A stretch of 13,529 nt of DNA, taken from assembly GCA_965555375.1 (NCBI GenBank), contig CBEWDL010000091.1, positions 1 to 13,529 of the forward strand, read 5' to 3'. The notes below the pieces were generated by a model. The model was not told the origin of the DNA. It searched no databases and was given only the letters and a program-made list of their open reading frames with translations. Shown piece by piece: positions 6,961-13,529 of this stretch. The position numbers and the translations under genes are program-made. The stretch comes from CBDVBL01 sp965555375. GTDB lineage: Bacteria; Zixibacteria; MSB-5A5; UBA10806. Within the stretch, counting starts at the first letter, position 1; the number at the start of each line of letters is the position of its first letter.

Positions 6961-7913
6961 TCGCCGTCTTCCAGCATATTCAGGCAAGCAGCGCCGATCC
7001 ATCCTGCGTCATTGCCAAACCTGGCGACCTTTATTTTCAGGGCGGAGGTTGCCGAATCGAAGGCAAACGACTTTGCGGCTTTCCGTATCAACTTTATATA
7101 TTTTGCACACCCCTTTGATATGCCGCCGCCGATGACGACAACCTCGGGGTTGAGCAGATTGATTATCGAGCCGATGGCTATACCGATCATCTCGGCATTC
7201 CTGGATACCGATTCGACAGCGGCCCGGTCGCCTGATTTGAAAGCTTCGAATATGCTTTCTGGCGTGAGGGAATTGATATTTCCTGTCAGGATCGATTTCT
7301 TTGCTTTCCTGACAGCCTTTTTCGTCTGTCTGATCAGGGCCGGGGCGGCGACATAGGCCTCCAGCGGCCCGCGTTGCCCCGTTTTATATTTGATCCCGCC
7401 ATATTTAAAAATCGTATGTCCATACTCCCCGGCGGCGCAACTAGCGCCCCTGACAAGAGAACCATTAACCACCAGCGCACCGCCAATACCGGTGCCGATG
7501 GTCAGATAAAATCCCGATTTCGCCCCCCTCCCCGCACCGAATGTCGACTCGGCAAGGCCCATACAGTTGGCGTCATTATCGCCGCGGATAGGCACAGGAA
7601 ATCCCGAAAAAAGATTCCGCATATTGGATCCTACCCAGCCGGGGATATTCGGAGACGATCCGGTTATTATCCCCTCAGGGTATTTAACCGTGCCCGGTGA
7701 ACCGATACCGATCCCGGCAAGCTTCAATTTACGCTTGCTCGCCAGATCGCGAAGCCTCCGGCCCGCCTTCAGCAGATTAGCCTCGACTGCGGCCACCCCC
7801 GATTTTACTTCAGTGGGAATTTTGAATTTGGCTATGCTCTTACCGTCAAGCGATAAAAGACCGGCCTTTATAAAAGTCCCGCCGAGGTCGATGCCGCCGT
7901 AGCATTTCTTCAT
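6957..7913 (-). CDS. ROK-family sugar kinase (glucokinase-like), zinc cysteines missing
   Basis: A 318-residue cytoplasmic protein of the ROK group, which phosphorylates glucose, N-acetylmannosamine or similar sugars with ATP. Visible: phosphate-binding loop DLGGTFIKAG (9-18), sugar-site GDNDAN (111-116, catalytic base D114), second phosphate motif TIGTGIGG (138-145), and EYGH (163-166). ROK proteins normally follow this with a CxCGxxGCLE zinc motif; here the region reads KYKTGQRGPLEAY (175-187), with all three cysteines replaced but GPLEAY still aligned. The His of EYGH remains. No helix-turn-helix domain, so an enzyme and not a NagC-type repressor. ATG start overlapping the aminotransferase stop as ATGA; GGAGG is 13 bases upstream. 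The TTG of the MFS gene overlaps its own stop. Substrate cannot be told from sequence; I leave the symbol empty. Confidence 0.88.
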   Translation of the reverse strand: MKKCYGGIDLGGTFIKAGLLSLDGKSIAKFKIPTEVKSGVAAVEANLLKAGRRLRDLASKRKLKLAGIGIGSPGTVKYPEGIITGSSPNIPGWVGSNMRNLFSGFPVPIRGDNDANCMGLAESTFGAGRGAKSGFYLTIGTGIGGALVVNGSLVRGASCAAGEYGHTIFKYGGIKYKTGQRGPLEAYVAAPALIRQTKKAVRKAKKSILTGNINSLTPESIFEAFKSGDRAAVESVSRNAEMIGIAIGSIINLLNPEVVVIGGGISKGCAKYIKLIRKAAKSFAFDSATSALKIKVARFGNDAGWIGAACLNMLEDGD

Positions 7914-9124
7914 CTGTTGTTGAAAGCCTCCACACCCAATTTCAAAATTCTCATGGCATCTTTGAGGGATTCGGTATTAAGCACGTATGCGATGCGGCAC
8001 TCATCCACTCCCTTCCCGGACGTGGCGTAGAAACCGGGTCCGGGAGCGACCATCACAGTCTTATTATCGATGGAGAATTCGGCCAGCATAAACTTCGCGA
8101 AGTCTTCCGAATCGGATATGGGGAGTTTCGCCATGGCGTAAAACGCTCCCGCCGGTTTCAGGCAGACCGTGCCCTCGATCTGCATCAGCCCGTCGTAGAC
8201 CACATTCCTTCTTCTCCTATACTCCCCGATTACGTTCTCGAAATACTCCGGCCCGAGCCTTAGAGCCGCCTCGGCGCCGACCTGTTCCAGGGTGGGTGAG
8301 CACAAGCGGGCCTGCCCGAATTTGACCGCCGCCTCATGCAATCCGGGGTTTTTGGTTACCAGGTTGCCGATTCGCGCCCCGCAGGCCGAAAACCGTTTGC
8401 TTATGGAATCGAGCATTATGGCAAATTCATCGACGTCGGGAATATCGAAAATCGAGGTATGCTCACCCTCATAGATAAACTCCCGATAGACCTCATCGGA
8501 CAGCACGTATAACCCATGCTCCCGGGCAATCCCTGCTACCATCTCGATCTCCTCCCTGGTAAACAGAGTTCCGGTCGGGTTATTCGGGTTGCAGATTACT
8601 ATGCCGCGAACGTCGGGATCGATCGCCTTTTCGATGATATCACGAGGCGGCAGATGAAAACCGTCCTCAGCCTTCGTCTCAAGCGGTACAAGCTCCACCC
8701 CCGCCATGGTGGCGAAGCCGTTATAGTTGGTGTAGAACGGCTCATATACGAGAATCTTCTCTCCCGGTTCCGCCACGAGCAAAAAAGCGAATACTATTGC
8801 CTCCGAGCCGCCGGTTGTAACAACAATATGATCGGGTTTTATATCGAGTCCGCATCGCCTGTAGTATCCGGAAAGCGCGGCAATATAAGAGGCCAGCCCC
8901 TGGGAATGACCGTAGGCCAGGACCTTTTCCGAATAATCCTTGACCGCGTTCCAGAATTCCGGGGGCGTTTCTATATCAGGCTGGCCTATGTTCAGATGAT
9001 ATACGGTGATGCCTCTTTTTTTTGCTTCTTCCGCGTACGGCACAAGCTTTCTTATTGGAGACGCCTGAACCTCCATCCCCCTTTTCGACATCCTCCACAC
9101 CGACAAGTCATTTTTAACCTGCAT
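7910..9124 (-). CDS. PLP-dependent class I/II aminotransferase (aspartate aminotransferase-like)
   Basis: A fold-type I aminotransferase of 404 residues, the family's normal length. It moves amino groups between an amino acid and a 2-oxoacid using pyridoxal phosphate. Visible: YGHSQGLASY (71-80) near the N-terminal substrate loop, NPNNPTG (179-185) with the cofactor-contacting Asn, SDEVY (209-213) with D210 for the pyridine nitrogen, SKRFSACGARIG (242-253) with Schiff-base lysine K243, and R377 in CRIAYV for the substrate carboxylate. It belongs to the AspC/alanine-type subgroup often labelled simply aspartate aminotransferase; true donor is not clear. ATG start with AGGGG five bases upstream and an 18-base gap from the AmrS stop. 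Its stop overlaps the ROK start as ATGA, so the two are probably co-translated. An alternative start at an internal Met is possible but lacks a ribosome site. Confidence 0.9.
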   Translation of the reverse strand: MQVKNDLSVWRMSKRGMEVQASPIRKLVPYAEEAKKRGITVYHLNIGQPDIETPPEFWNAVKDYSEKVLAYGHSQGLASYIAALSGYYRRCGLDIKPDHIVVTTGGSEAIVFAFLLVAEPGEKILVYEPFYTNYNGFATMAGVELVPLETKAEDGFHLPPRDIIEKAIDPDVRGIVICNPNNPTGTLFTREEIEMVAGIAREHGLYVLSDEVYREFIYEGEHTSIFDIPDVDEFAIMLDSISKRFSACGARIGNLVTKNPGLHEAAVKFGQARLCSPTLEQVGAEAALRLGPEYFENVIGEYRRRRNVVYDGLMQIEGTVCLKPAGAFYAMAKLPISDSEDFAKFMLAEFSIDNKTVMVAPGPGFYATSGKGVDECRIAYVLNTESLKDAMRILKLGVEAFNNR

Positions 9125-9142
9125 CTTTTCCCCTTTTTCAAT

Positions 9143-10135
9143 TCATACTACAATATCGGTATCGGCGCCGCACTTCGAGCACTTGCCGCCATCCAGGCCA
9201 ATGACCTTAACGCTGTAAAAATTGCGCTCTATTAATACGGCACCGCAGGCGCCGCAAATCGTATCAGGATTACCGATGCCCGTTATATTTCCCGTATAAA
9301 CATATTTTAGTTTCATTCTGGCGGCCTCGTATGCGAAAGTTACACGTTCCGATGCCGTGGCAGGTGTATCCATCTTGTAATGGGGAAAATAACGGGAAAT
9401 ATGCAGAACGGTCGATGGGTTGAAATTGTAGATCCAATCGATAAGCTCCCTGATCTCATCGTTGGAATCATTCTTTTCAGGAATCAGAAGGTTCGTAAGT
9501 TCAACATGAAGGCCCATCTCAGCCGCTATTCCAATTGTCCTCTGAACATCGTCCAATTTGCCCTTGCATAGCTTTCTATAAAAATCGGGCCGGATCGATT
9601 TCAGGTCGAAATTGGCCGCATCGATATATTTGAAAAGCTCTCTGGCGGGTTCCTCGTTGATATATCCGTTGGAGACAATGACCGTGACAAACCCGGCGTC
9701 TTTCAAAAGCTTTGCGGAGTCATAAACGTATTCAAACCATACCAGAGGTTCCGTATATGTATATGCCACGCCGATCGATCCCTCTTTGCCGGCGAGTTTG
9801 ACAAGATCGGGCGGTGAGATATATCTGGTATAGCTTTTTTCCTGTGATATGTTCCAGTTCTGGCAGAAGACACAGGAAAAATTACATCCGTTGGGTCCTA
9901 TTGAGAGTATATCCTTGCCGGGCATGAAATGGTAGAGCGGTTTCTTTTCAATCGGATCGATATTGAGGGCTACCGTTTTTCCATATTCTGAGGCGTAAAG
10001 CGTGCCGTCGACATTGCTCCGAACCATGCAAATCCCCTGTTTCGAGGGTTTGATAACACAATTGACCGGGCAAAGACGGCATTTCGTTTTGCTATCTTCC
10101 AGTTTATCGTAGTATCTGGCTTCTACGGCATCCAT
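9143..10135 (-). CDS. amrS: AmrS-type radical SAM enzyme (AmmeMemoRadiSam family, PflA-related)
   Basis: A 330-residue radical SAM protein. The [4Fe-4S] motif is C84-NFS-C88-VF-C91 (CxxxCxxC) followed by QNWNISQ, as in the AmmeMemoRadiSam enzymes and pyruvate formate-lyase activases. An N-terminal cysteine region (C19, C22, C26, C36; RLCPVNCVI then GICMVR) and a C-terminal zinc-ribbon-like part (C294, C297, C319, C322) frame the barrel, as is usual for AmrS. Also visible: AYTYTEPLVWFEY and NFDLKS. The family typically occurs with Memo and AMMECR1 proteins; neither is in this window. The enzyme's exact product is not established to my knowledge. ATG start without a Shine-Dalgarno; a candidate promoter ends only about nine bases before it, so a nearly leaderless message is possible. 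Downstream is the aminotransferase, 18 bases away. Confidence 0.88.
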   Translation of the reverse strand: MDAVEARYYDKLEDSKTKCRLCPVNCVIKPSKQGICMVRSNVDGTLYASEYGKTVALNIDPIEKKPLYHFMPGKDILSIGPNGCNFSCVFCQNWNISQEKSYTRYISPPDLVKLAGKEGSIGVAYTYTEPLVWFEYVYDSAKLLKDAGFVTVIVSNGYINEEPARELFKYIDAANFDLKSIRPDFYRKLCKGKLDDVQRTIGIAAEMGLHVELTNLLIPEKNDSNDEIRELIDWIYNFNPSTVLHISRYFPHYKMDTPATASERVTFAYEAARMKLKYVYTGNITGIGNPDTICGACGAVLIERNFYSVKVIGLDGGKCSKCGADTDIVV

Positions 10136-10143
10136 ACATCAAT

Positions 10144-10172
10144 AAGATATTGTCGTGGCACCGAAAACGCAA
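10144..10172 (-). promoter_or_regulatory. Weak internal promoter candidate before the AmrS gene
   Basis: On the - strand: TTGCGT (10172-10167), a 17-base spacer, TATCTT (10149-10144). The -35 hexamer is identical to that before the DUF3365 gene. It would start transcription near 10137, next to the ATG at 10135. The 101-base gap holds no gene and no terminator-like hairpin, so read-through from the GT9 gene also remains likely. Confidence 0.25.
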
Positions 10173-10236
10173 ACCGTATATAAAGCATCAAGAACCGGGA
10201 TTGACGTTCGACAGCAGCTTCAAATGGAGGGGGAAA

Positions 10237-11241
10237 TCAGATCATCTCCTGCAGTTCGTCATAGACCCTCTCCGGGGTGATCTCCTTAAAGCAATACTTC
10301 TCCGCCTGGCGGCATCGTTTCTTCCCGTGAACGCTGCAGGGACAACAGAAGACATCATCGCACAAGACCTTCGAGCCCGGCAGGGTCGGCGAAAAACCGA
10401 GGCGCGGGCTGGTCGGACCGAAAATGGTCAGGACCGGTGTTCCCGACGCGCAGGATAGATGCATAATCCCGGAATCGTTGGTGACCGCCACCCGGCATTT
10501 CGAGAGCAGGGCCGCTACCCTGAGAATCTCCAGATCATTAACCGCCACCAGCCGAGGATGATTCAATTCGAGGCCCGGCGAGATATCATCGTCAGTTGAT
10601 GAAATAACAAGAATGCCGATGGCAGAATCATCCAGCAACCGCTCCGCCACGGCGCGAAAATTATCATACGGCCACTTTTTTTCGTAATACCTGGCGCCGG
10701 GGCAGAGCGCGATAATCTTTTTGCAATCGGAAGGCAGCGATTTTTCAATGAAATTATCGGCGTATTCGGTAAGCTCTACCGGAACCGTCAGGGCTGGAGG
10801 AGAAGGCAGGATATCCATGCCCAGGCGCCGAAGCGCAGCCAGATATGCATCGATCGTATGATCCACTCTCAGCTTCCACTGCGGTCGTCTGACAATCAAC
10901 TCTCTGGCAAAACGACGTTTCTTGTATCTAATGGCACGGATGGGGAATAATAGAAAAGCAATGATGAGCGATTGTAAATTCGCCTGCAAATCGACGAGGA
11001 GTTCATACCCATTTGAGCGTAAGCCGCGGACGGATTTCAGAAAGGATGAGTTGTCATTGAAAGTTATTACATTATCGATAGTAAGGTCATGTTCGATTAT
11101 CGGAGCATATCGGGACCTGGTCAGATAGTCTATCTGCGCTTCGGGAAAGCTATCCTTCAGCGCCTTGATTACAGGCAAAGTCAGAATCACATCTCCCAAC
11201 GAGCTTTTGCGGAAAATTAAGATTTTTTTCGGGGGATTCAC
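10237..11241 (-). CDS. Glycosyltransferase family 9 (heptosyltransferase-like)
   Basis: A 334-residue cytoplasmic glycosyltransferase of the GT-B fold. The N-terminal acceptor domain shows FRKSSLGDVILTLPVIKAL (10-28), the hallmark of ADP-heptose:LPS heptosyltransferases; the C-terminal donor domain shows NDSGIMHLSCASGTP (255-269) and FGPTSP. By family it adds a heptose or related sugar to lipopolysaccharide core or another envelope glycan; the sugar here is not known. The C-terminal cysteine group (C299, C300, C302, C310, C317) is common in this branch of GT9. I chose GTG at 11241-11239: it overlaps the uppP stop as GTGA and places the conserved PPKKILIFRK at the N-terminus. A TTG at 11277 would add 12 residues lying inside uppP with no family support. 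It follows uppP directly, consistent with a surface-glycan gene set. Confidence 0.9.
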   Translation of the reverse strand: MNPPKKILIFRKSSLGDVILTLPVIKALKDSFPEAQIDYLTRSRYAPIIEHDLTIDNVITFNDNSSFLKSVRGLRSNGYELLVDLQANLQSLIIAFLLFPIRAIRYKKRRFARELIVRRPQWKLRVDHTIDAYLAALRRLGMDILPSPPALTVPVELTEYADNFIEKSLPSDCKKIIALCPGARYYEKKWPYDNFRAVAERLLDDSAIGILVISSTDDDISPGLELNHPRLVAVNDLEILRVAALLSKCRVAVTNDSGIMHLSCASGTPVLTIFGPTSPRLGFSPTLPGSKVLCDDVFCCPCSVHGKKRCRQAEKYCFKEITPERVYDELQEMI

Positions 11242-12038
11242 AAAAGCAAGATACCCAGAAAACCGATCACGGCACAATACAAACCGAAATAAAAGAATTT
11301 ACCCTTCTTCACTATTTTCATCAGATAGGCAATGGAAACATAGCCGACAACTGCCGCTATGATGGCGCCAATAAGGTAGTTAATTACAAGATCGGCGTTT
11401 GTGATATCGCTGATGAATTGTGGAATCTGTAACACGGTAGCCCCGATTATGGCCGGGATCGAAAGCAGAAATGAAAATTCGGCGGCCTCGGATTTTTTCA
11501 TTCTCAAAAACATTCCGGCGGAGATGGTGCTTCCGGATCGCGAGATACCCGGCATCATGGCAAGAGCCTGGGCAAATCCAATTATTATCGTTCGGTTCGT
11601 ATTCAAATTGCGATCCTCCCGCATCGTCCATCTCGTCAAGAGCAAGATCCCCGCGGTAACGAGCAGCATCCCCGATGCCCATCGGGGCGATGCGAAGGCC
11701 AATTCTATGTAATCCTCAAACAAAAGGCCCATAAGGGCGGCCGGGACGGTTCCCAGAATCAGATACCAGAATAGCCTTATATTAGCTTTATCGCCTTCCG
11801 GTTTTCGGGTGCGGGAAAACAATCTGATGATAGAACCGGCAACGGCCAGCAGCTTTTCTCTAAAGTAGAATAACACGGCCATAAGGGTGCCGAAATGAAC
11901 AAAGACCTCGAAAACGAGATCGTTCGCCTCTATATGGAAAAGCCTCTCGAAAATTACAAGGTGCCCGGACGAGGAAATTGGTAGGAATTCTGTAAGCCCC
12001 TGGATCAGCCCGAGGACTGTGCTCTCGATTAAGTTCAA
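11238..12038 (-). CDS. uppP: Undecaprenyl-diphosphatase UppP (BacA family)
   Basis: An inner-membrane phosphatase that converts undecaprenyl diphosphate to the monophosphate, recycling the lipid carrier for peptidoglycan and surface glycans; in other bacteria it also gives bacitracin resistance. Length 266 is normal. Visible: QGLTEFLPISSSGHL (13-27), with Q13, E17 and H26 of the first active-site motif, and MMPGISRSGSTIS (161-173) with R167 of the second. About eight membrane helices. Start is TTG at 12038-12036, three bases after the stop of the upstream barrel gene; the ribosome site is weak, so coupling to the upstream gene is likely. Its GTGA end overlaps the GT9 gene. Identity is firm. 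Confidence 0.95.
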   Translation of the reverse strand: MNLIESTVLGLIQGLTEFLPISSSGHLVIFERLFHIEANDLVFEVFVHFGTLMAVLFYFREKLLAVAGSIIRLFSRTRKPEGDKANIRLFWYLILGTVPAALMGLLFEDYIELAFASPRWASGMLLVTAGILLLTRWTMREDRNLNTNRTIIIGFAQALAMMPGISRSGSTISAGMFLRMKKSEAAEFSFLLSIPAIIGATVLQIPQFISDITNADLVINYLIGAIIAAVVGYVSIAYLMKIVKKGKFFYFGLYCAVIGFLGILLL

Positions 12039-12041
12039 ATA

Positions 12042-12665
12042 CTACAGCCTGAATTCAAGACCCATAAGAAATGCCGCTGTATTATCATCAATCTGAATTT
12101 CAGCCAGGGCGCGTGTAGATGACGATAACTCCATGGTAACGCCCATATTAAGGCCCAGATCGAATTCGGTTTTAGAGGGCCCCGGATCCGGATCGCCTCT
12201 ATTGAATCCCATTATTAGGCGGCCATAGGGTGACAGGGTTCGTCCGTTTTTTAGGGTAACGGGATAGGAGCCAACAGCGTATCCGCCCACGACAAGACTC
12301 TTGAGATGATCGAAAGCCGCAAATTCAAAGGCGCCGCCGATCGATAGATCTACCGGATCCATGATACGCACTTCCATAACCTGATATTTGGAATCGATCC
12401 CCATAAGGAACCCGACGTTGCCTTCTTCCGAGCCTGAATCGAGATCTATGATGCCCAACTTGCCGCCGATATCGGTGTAACCGCCGATGCCATAGCGATA
12501 CTGACCTAAAATCCCGAACGCCCCGTCATATATTCCGACATACCCTCCACCGACGGAGCTGCCTTTGAGAACCGTCCCCGCACCCGATAATTGGGCGGCA
12601 TATTGTGCCGCTGCGCCAGATGCTACCGATAATACCAATAATAAGGAAATCATTATCCTGTTCAA
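12042..12665 (-). CDS. Predicted outer-membrane beta-barrel protein
   Basis: A 207-residue exported protein I cannot name. Residues 1-20 form a signal peptide ending GAAA|Q. The rest is rich in Gly and alternating hydrophobic/polar strands (GGYVGIYDGAFGILGQYRYG, GGYTDIGGKLGIIDL, and others), and ends GLEFRL, as expected for an 8-to-10-strand outer-membrane barrel. Start is TTG at 12665-12663, set by AGGAGG at 12671-12676 five bases upstream; an in-frame ATG at 12653 would be 17 bases from that site and lose part of the signal peptide. It lies two codons after a similar-sized barrel candidate and three bases before uppP. Co-expression suggests an envelope role; porin, assembly factor or structural protein cannot be told apart. 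Confidence 0.72.
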   Translation of the reverse strand: MNRIMISLLLVLSVASGAAAQYAAQLSGAGTVLKGSSVGGGYVGIYDGAFGILGQYRYGIGGYTDIGGKLGIIDLDSGSEEGNVGFLMGIDSKYQVMEVRIMDPVDLSIGGAFEFAAFDHLKSLVVGGYAVGSYPVTLKNGRTLSPYGRLIMGFNRGDPDPGPSKTEFDLGLNMGVTMELSSSTRALAEIQIDDNTAAFLMGLEFRL

Positions 12666-12670
12666 CTTCT

Positions 12671-12676
12671 CCTCCT
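12671..12676 (-). promoter_or_regulatory. Shine-Dalgarno that fixes the TTG start of the barrel gene at 12665
   Basis: AGGAGG on the - strand, three bases after the preceding stop codon (TAG, immediately followed in frame by TGA) and five bases before TTG. The nearest ATG is 17 bases away, too far for this site. Confidence 0.6.
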
Positions 12677-12678
12677 CA

Positions 12679-13275
12679 CTACGGCAAATCCAGAGTTATG
12701 CCGACTAATAAAGCTGAATATTTTGTCGATTCTCCCGCTGTCTGGATAATGTTATACCTCCATTCGCCGTATGGCGTCAAAGGAAACAACGGAAAATCCA
12801 GATCTACTCCAGCCTTAAAGTGATAACCGACTTTGCTTTCGTTCTCCGGCAGCACCACACCGATTACCTGATCCCCGAACTCAATAGAATACGCCATCCA
12901 ATGCTGCCCTACACCGACGCCTATATATGGCTTAAGCGCAGCCAGCGCAATCGATTTTCTAACCGAAACGGTTATTGAAAAATCGGAGAATCTCAGATCG
13001 ATACCCGATGCTATCTCCTGTTTTTTCCAGGCATAATCGATATTCAAGTCGAAGTCGACGATTCTAAAAGTGCCGATATTCAGATGCGCTCCGATATCGG
13101 TCATCTTTTCCGATAAATCAATGCCCAGGGAATCGAGCGGTATTCCTTCCTTCAAAACGGGGTTATCATAGCCCGAAATTAGGCCTCCATGAAGACCCAG
13201 CCCCAGTCCAGAAAGCCCGGCGAAAGCCTTAGTCCCGGTCAATACCAATGCTAAAACCAGCATAACATTTTTCAA
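12679..13275 (-). CDS. Predicted outer-membrane beta-barrel protein (OmpA/porin-like fold)
   Basis: A 198-residue exported protein, not assigned to a named family. Residues 1-19 are a signal peptide ending AFA|G. The mature part has alternating-pattern strands with Gly-rich turns: LGLGLHGGLISGYDN near the start, DFDLNIDYAW, LKPYIGVGVGQHWMAYSI in the middle, and GVDLDFPLFPLTPYGEWRYN, which is typical of 8-stranded barrels. Start is TTG at 13275-13273: GGAGG (13283-13287) is seven bases upstream, whereas the in-frame ATG at 13263 is 19 away. It begins 21 bases after the pgeF stop and ends just before the second barrel gene. The two barrels share size and style but little direct sequence; they could be old duplicates. 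Function unknown. Confidence 0.72.
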   Translation of the reverse strand: MKNVMLVLALVLTGTKAFAGLSGLGLGLHGGLISGYDNPVLKEGIPLDSLGIDLSEKMTDIGAHLNIGTFRIVDFDLNIDYAWKKQEIASGIDLRFSDFSITVSVRKSIALAALKPYIGVGVGQHWMAYSIEFGDQVIGVVLPENESKVGYHFKAGVDLDFPLFPLTPYGEWRYNIIQTAGESTKYSALLVGITLDLP

Positions 13276-13282
13276 AATGTCA

Positions 13283-13287
13283 CCTCC
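13283..13287 (-). promoter_or_regulatory. Shine-Dalgarno that fixes the TTG start of the barrel gene at 13275
   Basis: GGAGG (in GGTGGAGGTGA) on the - strand, seven bases before TTG, in the 21-base gap after pgeF. It leaves no room for a promoter, supporting co-transcription with pgeF. Confidence 0.55.
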
Positions 13288-13296
13288 ACCATTCTA

Positions 13297-13529
13297 TTAT
13301 CGCGACCCGAAGATAAAACTAACCATCTGGATCGGCGCACTGCCGTCCCGGCGATAGGAATAATATCTATCCGAAAGACAGCTTGTGCAATCGGGCGATC
13401 CACCGATATTTGACTCTCTTACGCCAAGAGAAATCAGTTTGTTCATCAAAGCCTTCGGCAAATCGATATAAAATTTATCATCCCTCCTGGTTATGAATGG
13501 ATCGCCAAACAGGGCGGCAACCTCATCGC
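13297..13529 (-). CDS. pgeF: Peptidoglycan editing factor PgeF (YfiH/DUF152), C-terminal part only
   Basis: An open frame runs from the window edge to TAA at 13299-13297, giving the last 76 residues; the 5' part lies outside. The end of the family is recognisable: DLPKALMNKLISLGV, then PDCTSCLSD and YYSYRRDGS, which match the conserved CT-x-C ... FSYRRDG of PgeF/YfiH proteins (once called multicopper polyphenol oxidases). In E. coli the protein removes wrongly placed amino acids from peptidoglycan precursors. The catalytic His and Cys residues are upstream of the window and cannot be checked. It heads the visible - strand operon, 21 bases before the first barrel gene. Confidence 0.8.
   Translation of the reverse strand, partial: DEVAALFGDPFITRRDDKFYIDLPKALMNKLISLGVRESNIGGSPDCTSCLSDRYYSYRRDGSAPIQMVSFIFGSR

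Noticed and set aside
6961..7002. Longer MFS transporter starting at ATG 7002
   Set aside because: Adds residues unlike the family, overlaps the kinase by 46 bases and has no spaced ribosome site; the TTGA overlap start is better. It cannot be fully excluded.
8516..9235. A 239-codon open frame on the + strand
   Set aside because: Antisense to the aminotransferase, whose cofactor motifs are all intact; the frame shows no family features.
10237..10350. C-terminal cysteine cluster of the GT9 protein as a possible novel metal site
   Set aside because: Similar cysteine-rich ends are common in this branch of heptosyltransferase-like proteins, so I treat it as ordinary.
4779..13529. The - strand gene run as a defence island or biosynthetic cluster
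   Set aside because: The genes are envelope and general metabolic families; no nuclease, toxin, carrier protein, synthase or mobile element is present.

Overview
The window looks like a chromosome fragment from a Gram-negative bacterium of the FCB superphylum, perhaps a candidate phylum such as Zixibacteria. Three things point there. The first gene ends in a type IX secretion (T9SS type A) sorting domain with the QNYPNPFN start typical of these groups. Two small signal-peptide proteins look like outer-membrane beta-barrels. The gene set also contains a heptosyltransferase-family (GT9) enzyme. The phylum is inferred from protein style; no marker RNA gene is present. I saw no tRNA, rRNA, CRISPR array, transposase or phage gene.

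Layout. On the + strand at 11-1270 lies a secreted LVIVD-repeat protein. A 314-base gap follows, packed with short perfect inverted repeats. Next, on the - strand, is a DUF1998/MrfA-like DEAD/DEAH helicase (1585-3855). It is divergent from a + strand heme-binding lipoprotein of the DUF3365/Tll0287-like family (4006-4626). The 150-base region between them holds a good promoter in each direction and a perfect TGCAC-N4-GTGCA palindrome. After a short convergent gap with palindromes comes a - strand archaemetzincin-like protein (4779-5321) whose zinc-protease motif is altered at two key positions.

From 13529 down to 5405 everything is on the - strand and tightly packed: pgeF (3' part only), two small beta-barrel candidates, uppP, a GT9 glycosyltransferase, a 101-base gap, an AmrS-type radical SAM enzyme, a class I/II aminotransferase, a ROK-family sugar kinase, a DHA2-type MFS transporter, and a 60-residue Cys-rich protein. 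That last protein starts at a CTG and is easily missed. Four junctions use a 4-base stop/start overlap of the form NTGA (GTGA, ATGA, TTGA, CTGA), which suggests translational coupling.

Functionally, the distal part of the long operon (pgeF, barrels, uppP, GT9) is about the cell envelope: peptidoglycan maturation, lipid-carrier recycling and surface glycan assembly. The proximal part (AmrS, aminotransferase, ROK kinase, exporter, Cys-rich protein) is metabolic and has no obvious single pathway. I do not see a defence system or an obvious new multi-gene system. The items most worth following are the CTG-started Cys-rich protein, the archaemetzincin with a substituted active site, the ROK protein without its zinc cysteines, and the palindrome cluster at 1292-1567.
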